Shown here: piece after piece, positions 51,491 to 59,395 of the stretch
How the letters are laid out: the number at the start of each line of letters is the position of its first letter
How positions within the stretch are numbered: the stretch's first letter is position 1
Source: Candidatus Zixiibacteriota bacterium
GTDB lineage: Bacteria > Zixibacteria > MSB-5A5 > WJJR01
Direction: 5' to 3'
NCBI GenBank assembly: GCA_040752595.1
Contig: JBFMGX010000005.1
Location: forward strand, 108,581 to 172,580
Length of the DNA: 64,000 nt
Position numbers and translations under genes: made by a program
Notes under the pieces: model-generated
The model's input: only the letters and a program-made list of their open reading frames with translations
Databases searched by the model: none
Told to the model about the DNA's origin: nothing

Positions 51491-53818
51491 TCAATCAATC
51501 CCGCCTTCGTGGCGGTCCAACTGCGCCACCGGTTCGAGAGTGCGGCGCGTCATCGACAGGTCGGCGGTGGCGGCGGCGAAACGGAGGAGCGCTGATGCGC
51601 CCTGTTTGCCATGCTCGCCGACTTCCATCTCGGGACCGACACAGGAGGGGCAACCGGTCTGACAGGGACACTCGGTGATCAGACGCGCTGTCTCGGTGAA
51701 CAGCTCGCCGGCCATCTCGAAGATCTTCTGCGAGAAGCCGACGCCGCCGGGGATGTTGTCATAGAGGTAGATTGTCGGTAAACCAGAGTGCGGCGCCCGC
51801 ACCTGCGAGAACGCGCCCAAATCGCGCGGGTCGGACATCACCCACAAGGGCGCCATCTGCCCCAAGGCATTGGCGGCGGCACGGAGAATTTCGCCAGTGT
51901 GTCCCGGAAGGAAGCCGAGCTTGACGGCGACATCGGCATCGAAATCGATCCAAAACGCCGTCGTGTGCATCTCCTGCTCGGGGAGATTGATCTTCCCGGA
52001 GCCGACATTCTCATGCGTGTGGAAACGAATCTTCTTGTAGAGTACCGCCATGGTGGTCAAGGCGACATCACCGTGGCCCAAACGAGCATCGGGCGTCTGG
52101 CGCGACTTCTCGACGGTCAGAATCTTCAGATCGGTCTTGGTCTCGGCGTCAGTAAAGTAGTCGACGTCGACTTCCTTGACATAAGCGCGACGTCCCTCCC
52201 AGTCGAGTTCCTCAACCTGATACTGCTCGGCGCCGTGCAGGTAGATCGCCTCGAGATGCAAAAAGACCGGCGCGGCGAAGAAGTCGACCTCGCCGATGAC
52301 GCGATTGTTGTCGGTGCGATTGTGAATCACGAAGTTTTCCGGCGACGCCGAGCGCAACGACACTTCGCCGGCGGGGTATATCTCCGAGGTCCAGAAGTAC
52401 CGCCCCGAGGATTGTGTGAGGACGCGGTTCTTCTCCAGATACTCCAGAAGCGGCGCGGTCAGATCGACGCCGAACGGTTCATCGGCGCCGAAGGGAAGCT
52501 CAAAGGCCGCGCACTTGAGATGCGACATCAGCACAACAAGATTCGTCGGATCGACGATTCCTGATTCGACACTGCGTCCCAACAGATACTCGGGATGACG
52601 CATCAGGAATTGGTCGACCGGCGACGAATTGGCCACCAGGATCGCCGCCGACATCCCGGAGCGCCGTCCGGCGCGTCCGATCTGCTGCCGCATCGAGGCG
52701 ATCTTCCCCGGATATCCGGTGAGAATCGCCACATCGAGCGCGCCGACATCAATCCCCAATTCGAGCGCATTGGTCGAGACCACGCCCTTGACGGAGCCGC
52801 GTCGCAGCCCTTCCTCGATGCCGCGGCGTTCATTCGGGAGATACCCGCCACGATACCCTTCGACGAGGTTGGGGTTATGTCCGCGTTGCTTCAGATATTC
52901 GCGCAGGTAGGTCAGAATCACCTCCACCGAACGGCGCATGCGGGCAAAGACAATCGTGGAGATGCCGTGGCTGAGAAACTCGGTCGCCAGCTTGTTGGCC
53001 ACCGAGAGCGACGAACGGCGGATGCCCAGCGCGGGATTGACGATCGGTGGGTTGTAGAGGATGACGTGTTTCTCAGCGGTCGGGGCGCCGTTCTTGTCGA
53101 TCACAACGAACGTGCGTCCGGTGATTTTCTCCGCCAGTTCACCGGGATTGTGGATGGTCGCCGAGCATGATATGAACTGCGGATCGGAATTGTAGAATGA
53201 TGCCACACGCAACAGCCGTCGGATCACATTCCCCAGATGCGAACCGAAGACGCCCCGATAGTGATGCAGCTCATCAATGACGACAAACCGGAGATTCTCG
53301 AAGAGCTTCACCCACTTGGTGTGATGCGGCAGAATCCCCGCATGCAGCATGTCGGGATTGGTGATGACGATCTGCCCGGCGATGCGCACCGCCCGGCGCG
53401 CGGTCGAGGGCGTGTCGCCATCGAAGGTGTGCGTCTTGATGTCGACGCCGAGACGCGCGGTCAAATCGAGCAACTCTGCCTTCTGATCCTGCGCCAGTGC
53501 CTTGGTGGGGAACAGATACAACGCCCGGGCCGTTGGGTCCTTCAGAATTGCATCCAGCACTGGTAGATTATAGCACAGTGTCTTGCCCGATGCGGTCGGG
53601 GTGACGACGACGAGATTCTGCTTCTGCGCAGCAACTTCCGCCGCTTCGGCCTGATGACGATAGAGCCGCGCGATCCCGCCTTGCCGATATGCGGCGACGA
53701 GACGCGCATCAATCGTGTCCGGAAAACCACGGTATTCCCCGTCCGAAGCGGGGATTGTGTGCCAGTGCTCGACCAAAGGGTCGTCGCGCAGGCGATCGAG
53801 GATCTGTTCGAGGGTCAT
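51491..53818 (-). CDS. MrfA/YprA-like superfamily 2 helicase with DUF1998-type Cys cluster
   Basis: A 775-aa DNA-type helicase. RecA domain 1 has the Q-motif region RLYRHQAEA, Walker A TPTASGKTLCYNLP, LYLFPTKALAQDQ, ITNPDMLH and DELHHYRGVFGSH (DExH); domain 2 has IVFARMRRSVEVI, VVSTNALELGIDVG and QQIGRAGRRSG. The C-terminal zinc-type cluster is ECPCQTGCPSCVG, followed by a helical end. The arrangement matches B. subtilis MrfA, a helicase acting with nuclease MrfB in mitomycin C crosslink repair. No MrfB-like nuclease is adjacent, so role in repair is inferred. Confidence 0.9.
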   Translation of the reverse strand: MTLEQILDRLRDDPLVEHWHTIPASDGEYRGFPDTIDARLVAAYRQGGIARLYRHQAEAAEVAAQKQNLVVVTPTASGKTLCYNLPVLDAILKDPTARALYLFPTKALAQDQKAELLDLTARLGVDIKTHTFDGDTPSTARRAVRIAGQIVITNPDMLHAGILPHHTKWVKLFENLRFVVIDELHHYRGVFGSHLGNVIRRLLRVASFYNSDPQFISCSATIHNPGELAEKITGRTFVVIDKNGAPTAEKHVILYNPPIVNPALGIRRSSLSVANKLATEFLSHGISTIVFARMRRSVEVILTYLREYLKQRGHNPNLVEGYRGGYLPNERRGIEEGLRRGSVKGVVSTNALELGIDVGALDVAILTGYPGKIASMRQQIGRAGRRSGMSAAILVANSSPVDQFLMRHPEYLLGRSVESGIVDPTNLVVLMSHLKCAAFELPFGADEPFGVDLTAPLLEYLEKNRVLTQSSGRYFWTSEIYPAGEVSLRSASPENFVIHNRTDNNRVIGEVDFFAAPVFLHLEAIYLHGAEQYQVEELDWEGRRAYVKEVDVDYFTDAETKTDLKILTVEKSRQTPDARLGHGDVALTTMAVLYKKIRFHTHENVGSGKINLPEQEMHTTAFWIDFDADVAVKLGFLPGHTGEILRAAANALGQMAPLWVMSDPRDLGAFSQVRAPHSGLPTIYLYDNIPGGVGFSQKIFEMAGELFTETARLITECPCQTGCPSCVGPEMEVGEHGKQGASALLRFAAATADLSMTRRTLEPVAQLDRHEGGID

Positions 53819-54124
53819 GGAGACGGCCTATGGTCGCGGATTGCGGTGCGCGTGAATCGACGGCGACCACCTGTGTGGTAACCAGTGGGCCGCCTGTCGT
53901 CCATCATTTTCTTGGCCGTCCGCACAGGTCGGCCCGGATTGCGTGTCGCCGGACCAGAGTGGTGGACAAGGGGCTTATGCCCTTGTTTGCCGCTGGGGTT
54001 ATTCGAGCACGGCAGGCCGTGCCCCTACGGACAAAATCCAACATGCGTGGCCGCGATCTGTGATCGCGGCTCCGCGGAGCGGGACGATCAGACACAGACC
54101 GCGATCGGAGATCGCGGCCACACG
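53819..54124. other. Spacer with several palindromic repeats
   Basis: About 306 bases between the archaemetzincin-like gene and the helicase gene, with no supported gene. It holds a CAAGGGGCTTATGCCCTTG palindrome (53967-53985), GCACGGCAGGCCGTGC (54008-54023), and GTGGCCGCGATCTGTGATCG / CGATCGGAGATCGCGGCCAC arranged as an inverted pair (about 54042-54122). Confidence 0.65.
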
Positions 54125-54673
54125 TCACACACCCTGCCGCACCAGTCGTCGCTGGCAATTGTCGCAGAACTTTTCCGCCTTGGCGTCGGTGTCGCGCATC
54201 GAGACAGACTGGTACATCACGCAGCGCGGGTTGTGACAGACCACCAGATGGTGCAACTGCCCGATCACGTGGATCGCCTCCTTCAGGGCCCGGGAGTAGA
54301 TCTGCTTGTCGTCCTCCCCCATGCCATAGAATTCCTGCCTCAGGCGATAGAACGACACCACCGCGCATCCCGACTGCGGGTCGGCCTCGCCATACACGAA
54401 GGGGTGTGTCGGCATGTAGAGGTCTTCCTCGGTGATGCCGAGGATCTTCTCGGTGTCGTTCTGGCGCAGCAATTCGAGCTTGGCCAGGATCACAGTGGAG
54501 TAATACTGGCCGCGCTCCTCGCTTTCGGCCTCATCGGGGAGTTCCATCCCCTGCAGGATGTCGACCCCCGACGAGAAGACGACCGACAAATTGGCGGCCA
54601 GCTTGTTGATCTGGTAGAAATCCAGATCGCCAAGCGGGACCACGATGATCTTGCCGCGTGATTTCATCTTCAC
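54125..54673 (-). CDS. Archaemetzincin-like protein lacking the catalytic HExxH motif
   Basis: A 182-aa protein whose fold and C-terminus follow archaemetzincins (AmzA-type zinc proteases): IIVVPLGDLDFYQINKLAAN, ILGITEEDLYMP, FVYGEADPQSGCAVVSFYRL, and the structural four-Cys site CHNPRCVM ... KFCDNC (Cys 146, 151, 170, 173). The expected catalytic HExxHxxGxxHC is replaced by HVIGQLHHLVVC (residues 135-146): Glu to Val, second His to Gln, Gly to His and third His to Val. I re-read the codons and the frame is intact, so this is an apparent pseudoenzyme and not a frameshift. ATG at 54667 is an alternative start. It lies 27 bases after the 59-aa Cys protein gene. Confidence 0.75.
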   Translation of the reverse strand: MKMKSRGKIIVVPLGDLDFYQINKLAANLSVVFSSGVDILQGMELPDEAESEERGQYYSTVILAKLELLRQNDTEKILGITEEDLYMPTHPFVYGEADPQSGCAVVSFYRLRQEFYGMGEDDKQIYSRALKEAIHVIGQLHHLVVCHNPRCVMYQSVSMRDTDAKAEKFCDNCQRRLVRQGV

Positions 54674-54700
54674 CCGTGTGGCTGGGCCGGGAGACGACGG

Positions 54701-54880
54701 TCAGGAGGCCTGAAAGAACCGACTCTCCGAGCCGTCGGGGCGAATCTCGATCGTCATCCTACCGGCGCATTTCGGGCAGTACGCCACGTACGCGGTCTTC
54801 AGCGCGTTCAGATACGCCCGCACATAGACACGACAGCACTTGAAGTACACACCGACAAATTCGCGCCGGACCCGCCCCAC
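54701..54880 (-). CDS. 59-aa Cys-rich small protein with CPKC motif
   Basis: A short gene starting with GTG at 54880, with AGGA seven bases upstream and an in-frame stop three codons before the ribosome site. The product reads MGRVRREFVGVYFKCCRVYV, RAYLNALKTAYVAYCPKCAG, RMTIEIRPDGSESRFFQAS. CC at residues 15-16 and CPKC at 35-38 give a likely zinc-ribbon-type site, and the C-terminal DGSESRFF is strand-like. The wording resembles small conserved bacterial proteins of unknown function with 'YFKCC...CPKC...SRFF'. It precedes the archaemetzincin-like gene by 27 bases in one unit. Confidence 0.75.
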   Translation of the reverse strand: MGRVRREFVGVYFKCCRVYVRAYLNALKTAYVAYCPKCAGRMTIEIRPDGSESRFFQAS

Positions 54881-54958
54881 TTCGGAATCCTAAATGACGC
54901 TTCCCATTGAATCAACCTCTTTAACAGGGCCGCAGAGCGCTGGAAAAGCCAGGGTATT

Positions 54959-55081
54959 GTCATTTTGAGCCGCGCCGCCCTATGGCGGGGCGAAGAACCT
55001 GCTGTTGTCCTTACGAAGACAAACAGCAGATCCTTCACTTCATCTTGCCCGCTGACGCGGGCAAGATTCGTTCAGGATGAC
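54959..55081. repeat. Dispersed palindromic element, GTCATTCTGA family, copy 6
   Basis: GTCATTTTGAGCCGCGCC at one end and CGTTCAGGATGAC at the other, with AACCTGCTGTTG / CAAACAGCAGATCC inside and a nested CTTGCCCGC-TGAC-GCGGGCAAG palindrome. Confidence 0.8.
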
Positions 55082-55114
55082 AGTGTTGGGCGTTCCATGC
55101 CTATCCTACGTTCC

Positions 55115-56089
55115 TCACTGCCTTACCCACAACGCCCCCAGCGCCGCCGCGCCGATGAACCCGGCATCGTTGCCCAACGCCGCTTTGCCGACTCGGAGGG
55201 TTTTCCCTTCGGCGGAAAAGGCATGGACATGTATCCGCCCGGCGACCTGACTCAACCAGAATCCGGACGTGTCCGCGTCGGCCAGACCGCCGCCGATGAT
55301 CAGCGCTTCGGGATCGAAGAGATTGACCGCGCTGAGAATCCCCATCGCCAGTTCATGGGCTGAAGCCGTGAGCAGGGCGCGCGCATCCTGATCGCCCGAC
55401 GTGAAGGCCTCAAACACCGCCGCCACGGTCATGATGCCGCCATCGCGACGCCGCAGGCGTGCGAGAGTACCCGCCGGCGCATCGTCGGCAGCGCCATTCG
55501 CCTTGCGCACGACGGCATTGGCGGAGGCGTACAGCTCGAGGCAGCCGTGATTGCCACAGGGACACCGCGGGCCATGCCAGTCGATGGTGACATGCCCCAG
55601 CTCGGCCCCGTTGCCGTTCGGGCCAGAGAAGATGTGGCCATCGACGATGAACCCGCTGCCGATCCCGGAACCGACGGTAATACAGATCAGGTTGTCGATC
55701 CCGCGCCCGGCACCATAGCAGTGCTCCGCCCATGCGGCGCAGTTGGCATCGTTGTCGATCGCGGTCGGCAACTCGGTCGCGCGTTGGACGACATCAACCA
55801 GATTCACACCGATGATCGTGGTCAGATTCGGCGTCGGCGGCTGGACGACGTGCGTGCGGGGATTGATCGTCCCCGGCGAGCCGATCCCGATCGACACCGG
55901 CCTGTGCCCGGCCTGTGCCGCCCAGTCGATCATCGCCCGCGCACAATCGACGATCCCATCCAGCGTCGCGGCCTGACCTTCGTTGCCTCGTGTGGGTGCA
56001 CGGTCGGAAAAGAGGATGTGCCCCTCCGGGTCAATCGCGCCGTACTTGACCCAAGTCCCGCCGATGTCGATGCCGAGATGGATGTTCAT
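55115..56089 (-). CDS. ROK-family sugar kinase (glucokinase-like)
   Basis: A 324-aa ROK protein, probably phosphorylating glucose or an N-acetylated hexose at the first step of use. It has the N-terminal phosphate loop LGIDIGGTWVKYG, the substrate loop AIDNDANCAAWAEH with catalytic Asp, ITVGSGIGSGFIVDGHIFSG, the sugar-binding GAELGHVTI, and the zinc motif CPCGNHGCLE typical of ROK. No DNA-binding domain is present, so it is an enzyme, not an NagC/Mlc-type repressor. Start at ATG 56089 instead of the frame's upstream codons, which precede the conserved N-terminus without need. Confidence 0.9.
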   Translation of the reverse strand: MNIHLGIDIGGTWVKYGAIDPEGHILFSDRAPTRGNEGQAATLDGIVDCARAMIDWAAQAGHRPVSIGIGSPGTINPRTHVVQPPTPNLTTIIGVNLVDVVQRATELPTAIDNDANCAAWAEHCYGAGRGIDNLICITVGSGIGSGFIVDGHIFSGPNGNGAELGHVTIDWHGPRCPCGNHGCLELYASANAVVRKANGAADDAPAGTLARLRRRDGGIMTVAAVFEAFTSGDQDARALLTASAHELAMGILSAVNLFDPEALIIGGGLADADTSGFWLSQVAGRIHVHAFSAEGKTLRVGKAALGNDAGFIGAAALGALWVRQ

Positions 56090-56154
56090 TTCGGGTGGGG
56101 CGGGCGTCACCCGCCATCAGGGGGCCAAAGGCCCCTGCCTACTAATGTGAGTTC

Positions 56155-56206
56155 AGGAGGCCAGACATTCCTGTCTGGCCGGACAGGCAGGAATGCCTGT
56201 CCTCCT
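56155..56206. repeat. AGGAGG...CCTCCT inverted repeat
   Basis: AGGAGGCCAGACATTCCTG and its near-complement CAGGAATGCCTGTCCTCCT enclose CCAGACATTCCTGTCTGG-type nested pairs. A partial copy (GGAGGACAGACATTCCTGGG) lies at about 63858. It follows the aminotransferase-ROK spacer. Confidence 0.65.
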
Positions 56207-56283
56207 AACGGTCGCGCGAGTTCTGAGCCGCAAGCAGGCATTCGCAGCCCTCAACGAACGATGGAACTCAGTCGAAGAGAATA

Positions 56284-57516
56284 TCAACACCGCCCCGGAT
56301 ACGCCTGCAACGCCGCCGCCAGCACTGTCATCGCTTTGTCCAGTTCCGGTTTCTCCAGAACATAGGCAATCCGCGCTTCGTTCAGACCTTTCCCCGGTGA
56401 GGCGTAGAACCCCGCCCCTGGCGCCAGCATCACGGTTTGCCCGTCATGAACGAAATCGGTGAGCATCCACTGGCAGAAACGATCGGCGTCATCGATCGGC
56501 AGCGTGGCCATGAGATAGAAGGCCCCCGACGGTTTCTCGCAGTGGACGCCGGGGATCTTGACCAGACGATCGTAGAGCAGATCGCGGCGCCCCTGATACT
56601 CGGCGGCCAGATGGGCATAGTAGTCGGGGCCCAAGTCCATCAACTTCGCAGCGGCGATCTGCTCGATCGTGGCGGTGCACAGCCGCGCCTGCCCCAGCCG
56701 CAAGACCCCGGCGATGATCGCCTCATTGCGCGAGATCAATGCCCCGATGCGCGCTCCGCAGGCAGAAAAACGCTTCGAGATCGAGTCGAGCATGATCACC
56801 CGCTGCCCGACCTGCGGGAACTGCCAGATTGAGGTGTGCGGCGCGCCATAACAGAACTCGCGGTAGACCTCATCCGATAGGATGTACAGGTTGTGCGCCT
56901 CGGCGATCTGCACGACGGTGGCGATCTCGTCGCGTGTGAGCACGGTCCCGGTCGGGTTGTTGGGGGAACAGATCAGGATGGCGCGCGTCCGGGAATCGAT
57001 GGCAGCTTCGATCTGACTCCGCGCCGGCAGACAGTATCCCCGCCTGGGGTCGGCCGCAATCGGCCGCAGCTCGACATTGACCATCAGACCCAGCGAGTAG
57101 TAGTTGGTGTAGAACGGCTCGGAGACGATGACATTGTCCCCCGGGTCGCAGGTCAACACGAAGGCGAAGACGATCGCCTCAGAGCCGCCGGTCGTGATTT
57201 GGATCTGCTCGGTCGTGATGTCCAGCCCCTTGGCGACATAGTAGCGCGACCACGCCTTGAGGAGATCGGCGTGCCCCTGGGAATTCCCATAGGCCAACAC
57301 CGGCGCCTGGAAATCCCGGATGGCCGCGAAGAACTCCGGCGGCGTGGGAACATCCGGCTGACCGATGTTGAGATGATAGACCTTAATCCCGCGTTTCTTC
57401 GCCTCGTCCGCGTAGACGGTCAACTTGCGAATGGGCGACGGCGGCACGCGCTTGCCCCGGCTCGACACTGGCGCCTGTGGACCGACATCGGTCTTGATCG
57501 GAGTGGAAACACTCAT
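56284..57516 (-). CDS. Class I/II PLP-dependent aminotransferase (aspartate aminotransferase-like)
   Basis: A 410-aa fold-type-I aminotransferase. Visible are KVYHLNIGQPDVPTPPEF, LAYGNSQGHADLLKAWSRYY, ITTGGSEAIVFAFVLTCDPG, the cofactor ring contact in ICSPNNPTGTVL, SDEVYREFCYG, and the Schiff-base Lys in LDSISKRFSACGARIG (Lys about 248). The C-terminus has the carboxylate-binding Arg in LNEARIAYVL. It groups with the broad AspC/Ala-glyoxylate type; amino donor and acceptor are not decided. The nearest upstream gene lies beyond a repeat-bearing spacer. Confidence 0.9.
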   Translation of the reverse strand: MSVSTPIKTDVGPQAPVSSRGKRVPPSPIRKLTVYADEAKKRGIKVYHLNIGQPDVPTPPEFFAAIRDFQAPVLAYGNSQGHADLLKAWSRYYVAKGLDITTEQIQITTGGSEAIVFAFVLTCDPGDNVIVSEPFYTNYYSLGLMVNVELRPIAADPRRGYCLPARSQIEAAIDSRTRAILICSPNNPTGTVLTRDEIATVVQIAEAHNLYILSDEVYREFCYGAPHTSIWQFPQVGQRVIMLDSISKRFSACGARIGALISRNEAIIAGVLRLGQARLCTATIEQIAAAKLMDLGPDYYAHLAAEYQGRRDLLYDRLVKIPGVHCEKPSGAFYLMATLPIDDADRFCQWMLTDFVHDGQTVMLAPGAGFYASPGKGLNEARIAYVLEKPELDKAMTVLAAALQAYPGRC

Positions 57517-57701
57517 GGACGCCCTCCTGATGGTCGGCGATGCCCCTCCAACACAGTGTACGTGCCGTCAGGGGTCAGCGTCAACAAGGGGCGGACAAGG
57601 CGTCCCTTCGCCATGACAAAATCCAGCTCTACTGGGCACACTTTTTGGGATTGCGGGCCGCTCACGAGCGGCCCCTACGAAGAACACGCCCCGGCGGCGG
57701 G

Positions 57702-58346
57702 TCAGTTGTCGGGGGGGGGGGGGGGGGGCCCGCCCGGGGGGCTCGCGAGCGACCCGTCTGTGGACCGCCCAGCATGTCGACCCCACCATTCGACAGCAGC
57801 GCGCAGATCGGCCGCGACATACGCCGGGACCAGCGACAATGGCAGGAGCTTCTGCTCTTCGACACCGTATCCGGTCAGGACCAGCATGCCGGGGATGCCG
57901 ACCGCCTGCGCCAGGGCCACATCGCAGACACGGTCACCGACAACGAACGAAGCGGCCAGATCGATGGGGAATTCGCGACAGGCCTGCTCGATCATCCCCG
58001 GCGCGGGCTTGCGACATGTGCACGCGGACGCGGGGTCGGGTGCCGTGTCGTCGGCATAGTGCGGGCAGTAATAGATGTGGTCGATGCGGGCGCCACGCCG
58101 GGCAAACTCATCGACGACCCGTCGATTGACCGCCTCGACGGCCTCGGGTTCATAGTACCCGCGCGCCACGCCCGACTGATTCGACACGCCGATCACCCAG
58201 TAGCCCCAAGCGTTCAATTGTCGTACGGCCTCGGCGGCACCGGGCAACAACGCCACGCGATCCGGCGCACCCAGAAAGCCATACTCCACGATGAGCGTGC
58301 CATCGCGGTCCAGAAACGCCGCGGGACGTGACCCGTCGGAGATCAT
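57702..58346 (-). CDS. gmhB: D-glycero-D-manno-heptose-1,7-bisphosphate 7-phosphatase, tail altered by a repeat
   Basis: A HAD-superfamily phosphatase in the ADP-heptose pathway for LPS. FLDRDGTLIVEYGFLGAP carries the catalytic Asp pair (13, 15); SNQSGVARGYY is motif II, then CTCRKPAPGMIEQAC with Cys-type zinc ligands and Lys, and VVGDRVCDVALA is motif IV. The core ends near residue 190. The last ~24 residues (GRSTDGSLASPPGGPPPPPP...) run into a G18 homopolymer and repeat-like DNA, so this C-terminus is probably accidental or variable. Its ATG overlaps the upstream glycosyltransferase stop by four bases. Confidence 0.88.
   Translation of the reverse strand: MISDGSRPAAFLDRDGTLIVEYGFLGAPDRVALLPGAAEAVRQLNAWGYWVIGVSNQSGVARGYYEPEAVEAVNRRVVDEFARRGARIDHIYYCPHYADDTAPDPASACTCRKPAPGMIEQACREFPIDLAASFVVGDRVCDVALAQAVGIPGMLVLTGYGVEEQKLLPLSLVPAYVAADLRAAVEWWGRHAGRSTDGSLASPPGGPPPPPPDN
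57711..57728. repeat. G18 homopolymer tract at the gmhB 3' end
   Basis: Eighteen G on the plus strand, read as Pro codons CCC in gmhB. It is followed by GC-rich sequence with CGCTCGCGAGCG-like symmetry. Length changes would alter only the last few codons. Confidence 0.8.
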
Positions 58347-59368
58347 CGCGATGCCACCTCGGGGCCGGAGGCCAGATGGGGAGCGATTGTCCGGCCAATC
58401 TTGCCCATGTCGAGTTCCTCGAAGCAGAAGCGACGCTCACGATAGCATGGCGCCTTCCCATGGCGATGGCAGGGGGAACACCATGTGCCCGCATGAAACG
58501 CGGCCGACCCCGGCCCCAGCGGTGCGAAGCCGAGGGAGGGATGTGTGGGACCGAAGAGCCCAAACGTCGGCACGCCGAGGGCGGCGGCCACATGCATCAA
58601 TCCGGAATCGGAGCTTGCGAAGGCCGACAATGCCGCGATCTCCACCATCGCGTCACGAAGCGAAAGACCGCAGCGGGACGCAAAGTCGATCGCGGGAATC
58701 CTCTCCCCCAGCGCCGCCATGAATGGCTCGATGTCCCTGCGATCCGATTCCATGCCGAAGATGCGCACGGCATCCAGGCTGCCCGGCTCCAGCCCAAGCA
58801 CGAGCCGTGCCCATTGCTCCGGGGGGACGGCCTTGGTCGGATGTCGCGCCCCCCAGCCGATCCCGAGCGCCCGCGGCCATTTCTGGCGCAGCGCATGGGC
58901 ACATTCCTGTTCGCCGGCCGACAGGCAGAGTCGCGGTTTGCCGGCCAAGGGTGGGCCGCCGGGAAACCGCACCGCCTCGAGGTAACCCGCCAACGTCGAC
59001 AGCGGTCGCTCCAGCCCGCGCTTGCGCCAGACCATGCCCAAACGACGGGAGAACTGCTTATCCACCTTCGTGACCAGGCGGCTCTTGACGCGGCGGTTCA
59101 GGGACCCTGAGCGCCATGAACGGTGCAGGTCGATCACGCGGTCGAAGACGACCCCGCTCCACTGCGCCGTGAACGAACGCCATCCCTGACGATGGTCATA
59201 GCCGGCCACGGTCAAGGGGAGATCGTAGTGATCGTAGAGAACGGCGTACTCGGCCTTTGTGGCCAGAACGACTTGCGCCTCGGGGTGCGCCCTCACCAGG
59301 GCACGCACGGCCGCACCGGCGAGCACGACATCGCCCAGCGATGAGAAGCGGATGACGAGAATGAGCAT
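58343..59368 (-). CDS. Glycosyltransferase family 9 (heptosyltransferase-type)
   Basis: A 341-aa GT9 enzyme transferring ADP-heptose to lipid A-core. ILVIRFSSLGDVVLAGAAVR at the N-terminus is the family signature, followed by the Rossmann text RVIDLHRSWRSG. The C-terminal donor domain has LGIGWGARHPTKAVPPEQW, the ASSDSGLMHVAAALGVPTF motif and LFGPTHPSLGFAPL. Cys-rich CSPCHRHGKAPCY resembles the WaaF-type tail. It overlaps gmhB by four bases, a sensible pair. Whether it is the first or second heptosyltransferase is not settled. Confidence 0.9.
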   Translation of the reverse strand: MLILVIRFSSLGDVVLAGAAVRALVRAHPEAQVVLATKAEYAVLYDHYDLPLTVAGYDHRQGWRSFTAQWSGVVFDRVIDLHRSWRSGSLNRRVKSRLVTKVDKQFSRRLGMVWRKRGLERPLSTLAGYLEAVRFPGGPPLAGKPRLCLSAGEQECAHALRQKWPRALGIGWGARHPTKAVPPEQWARLVLGLEPGSLDAVRIFGMESDRRDIEPFMAALGERIPAIDFASRCGLSLRDAMVEIAALSAFASSDSGLMHVAAALGVPTFGLFGPTHPSLGFAPLGPGSAAFHAGTWCSPCHRHGKAPCYRERRFCFEELDMGKIGRTIAPHLASGPEVASR

Positions 59369-59395
59369 GCTGCGGCTGTGCCCACTCCATGGCCG

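Noticed and set aside
53904-54368. Minus-strand frame of 154 codons overlapping the archaemetzincin-like gene
   Set aside because: It lies in another frame of that gene and continues through palindromic repeats.
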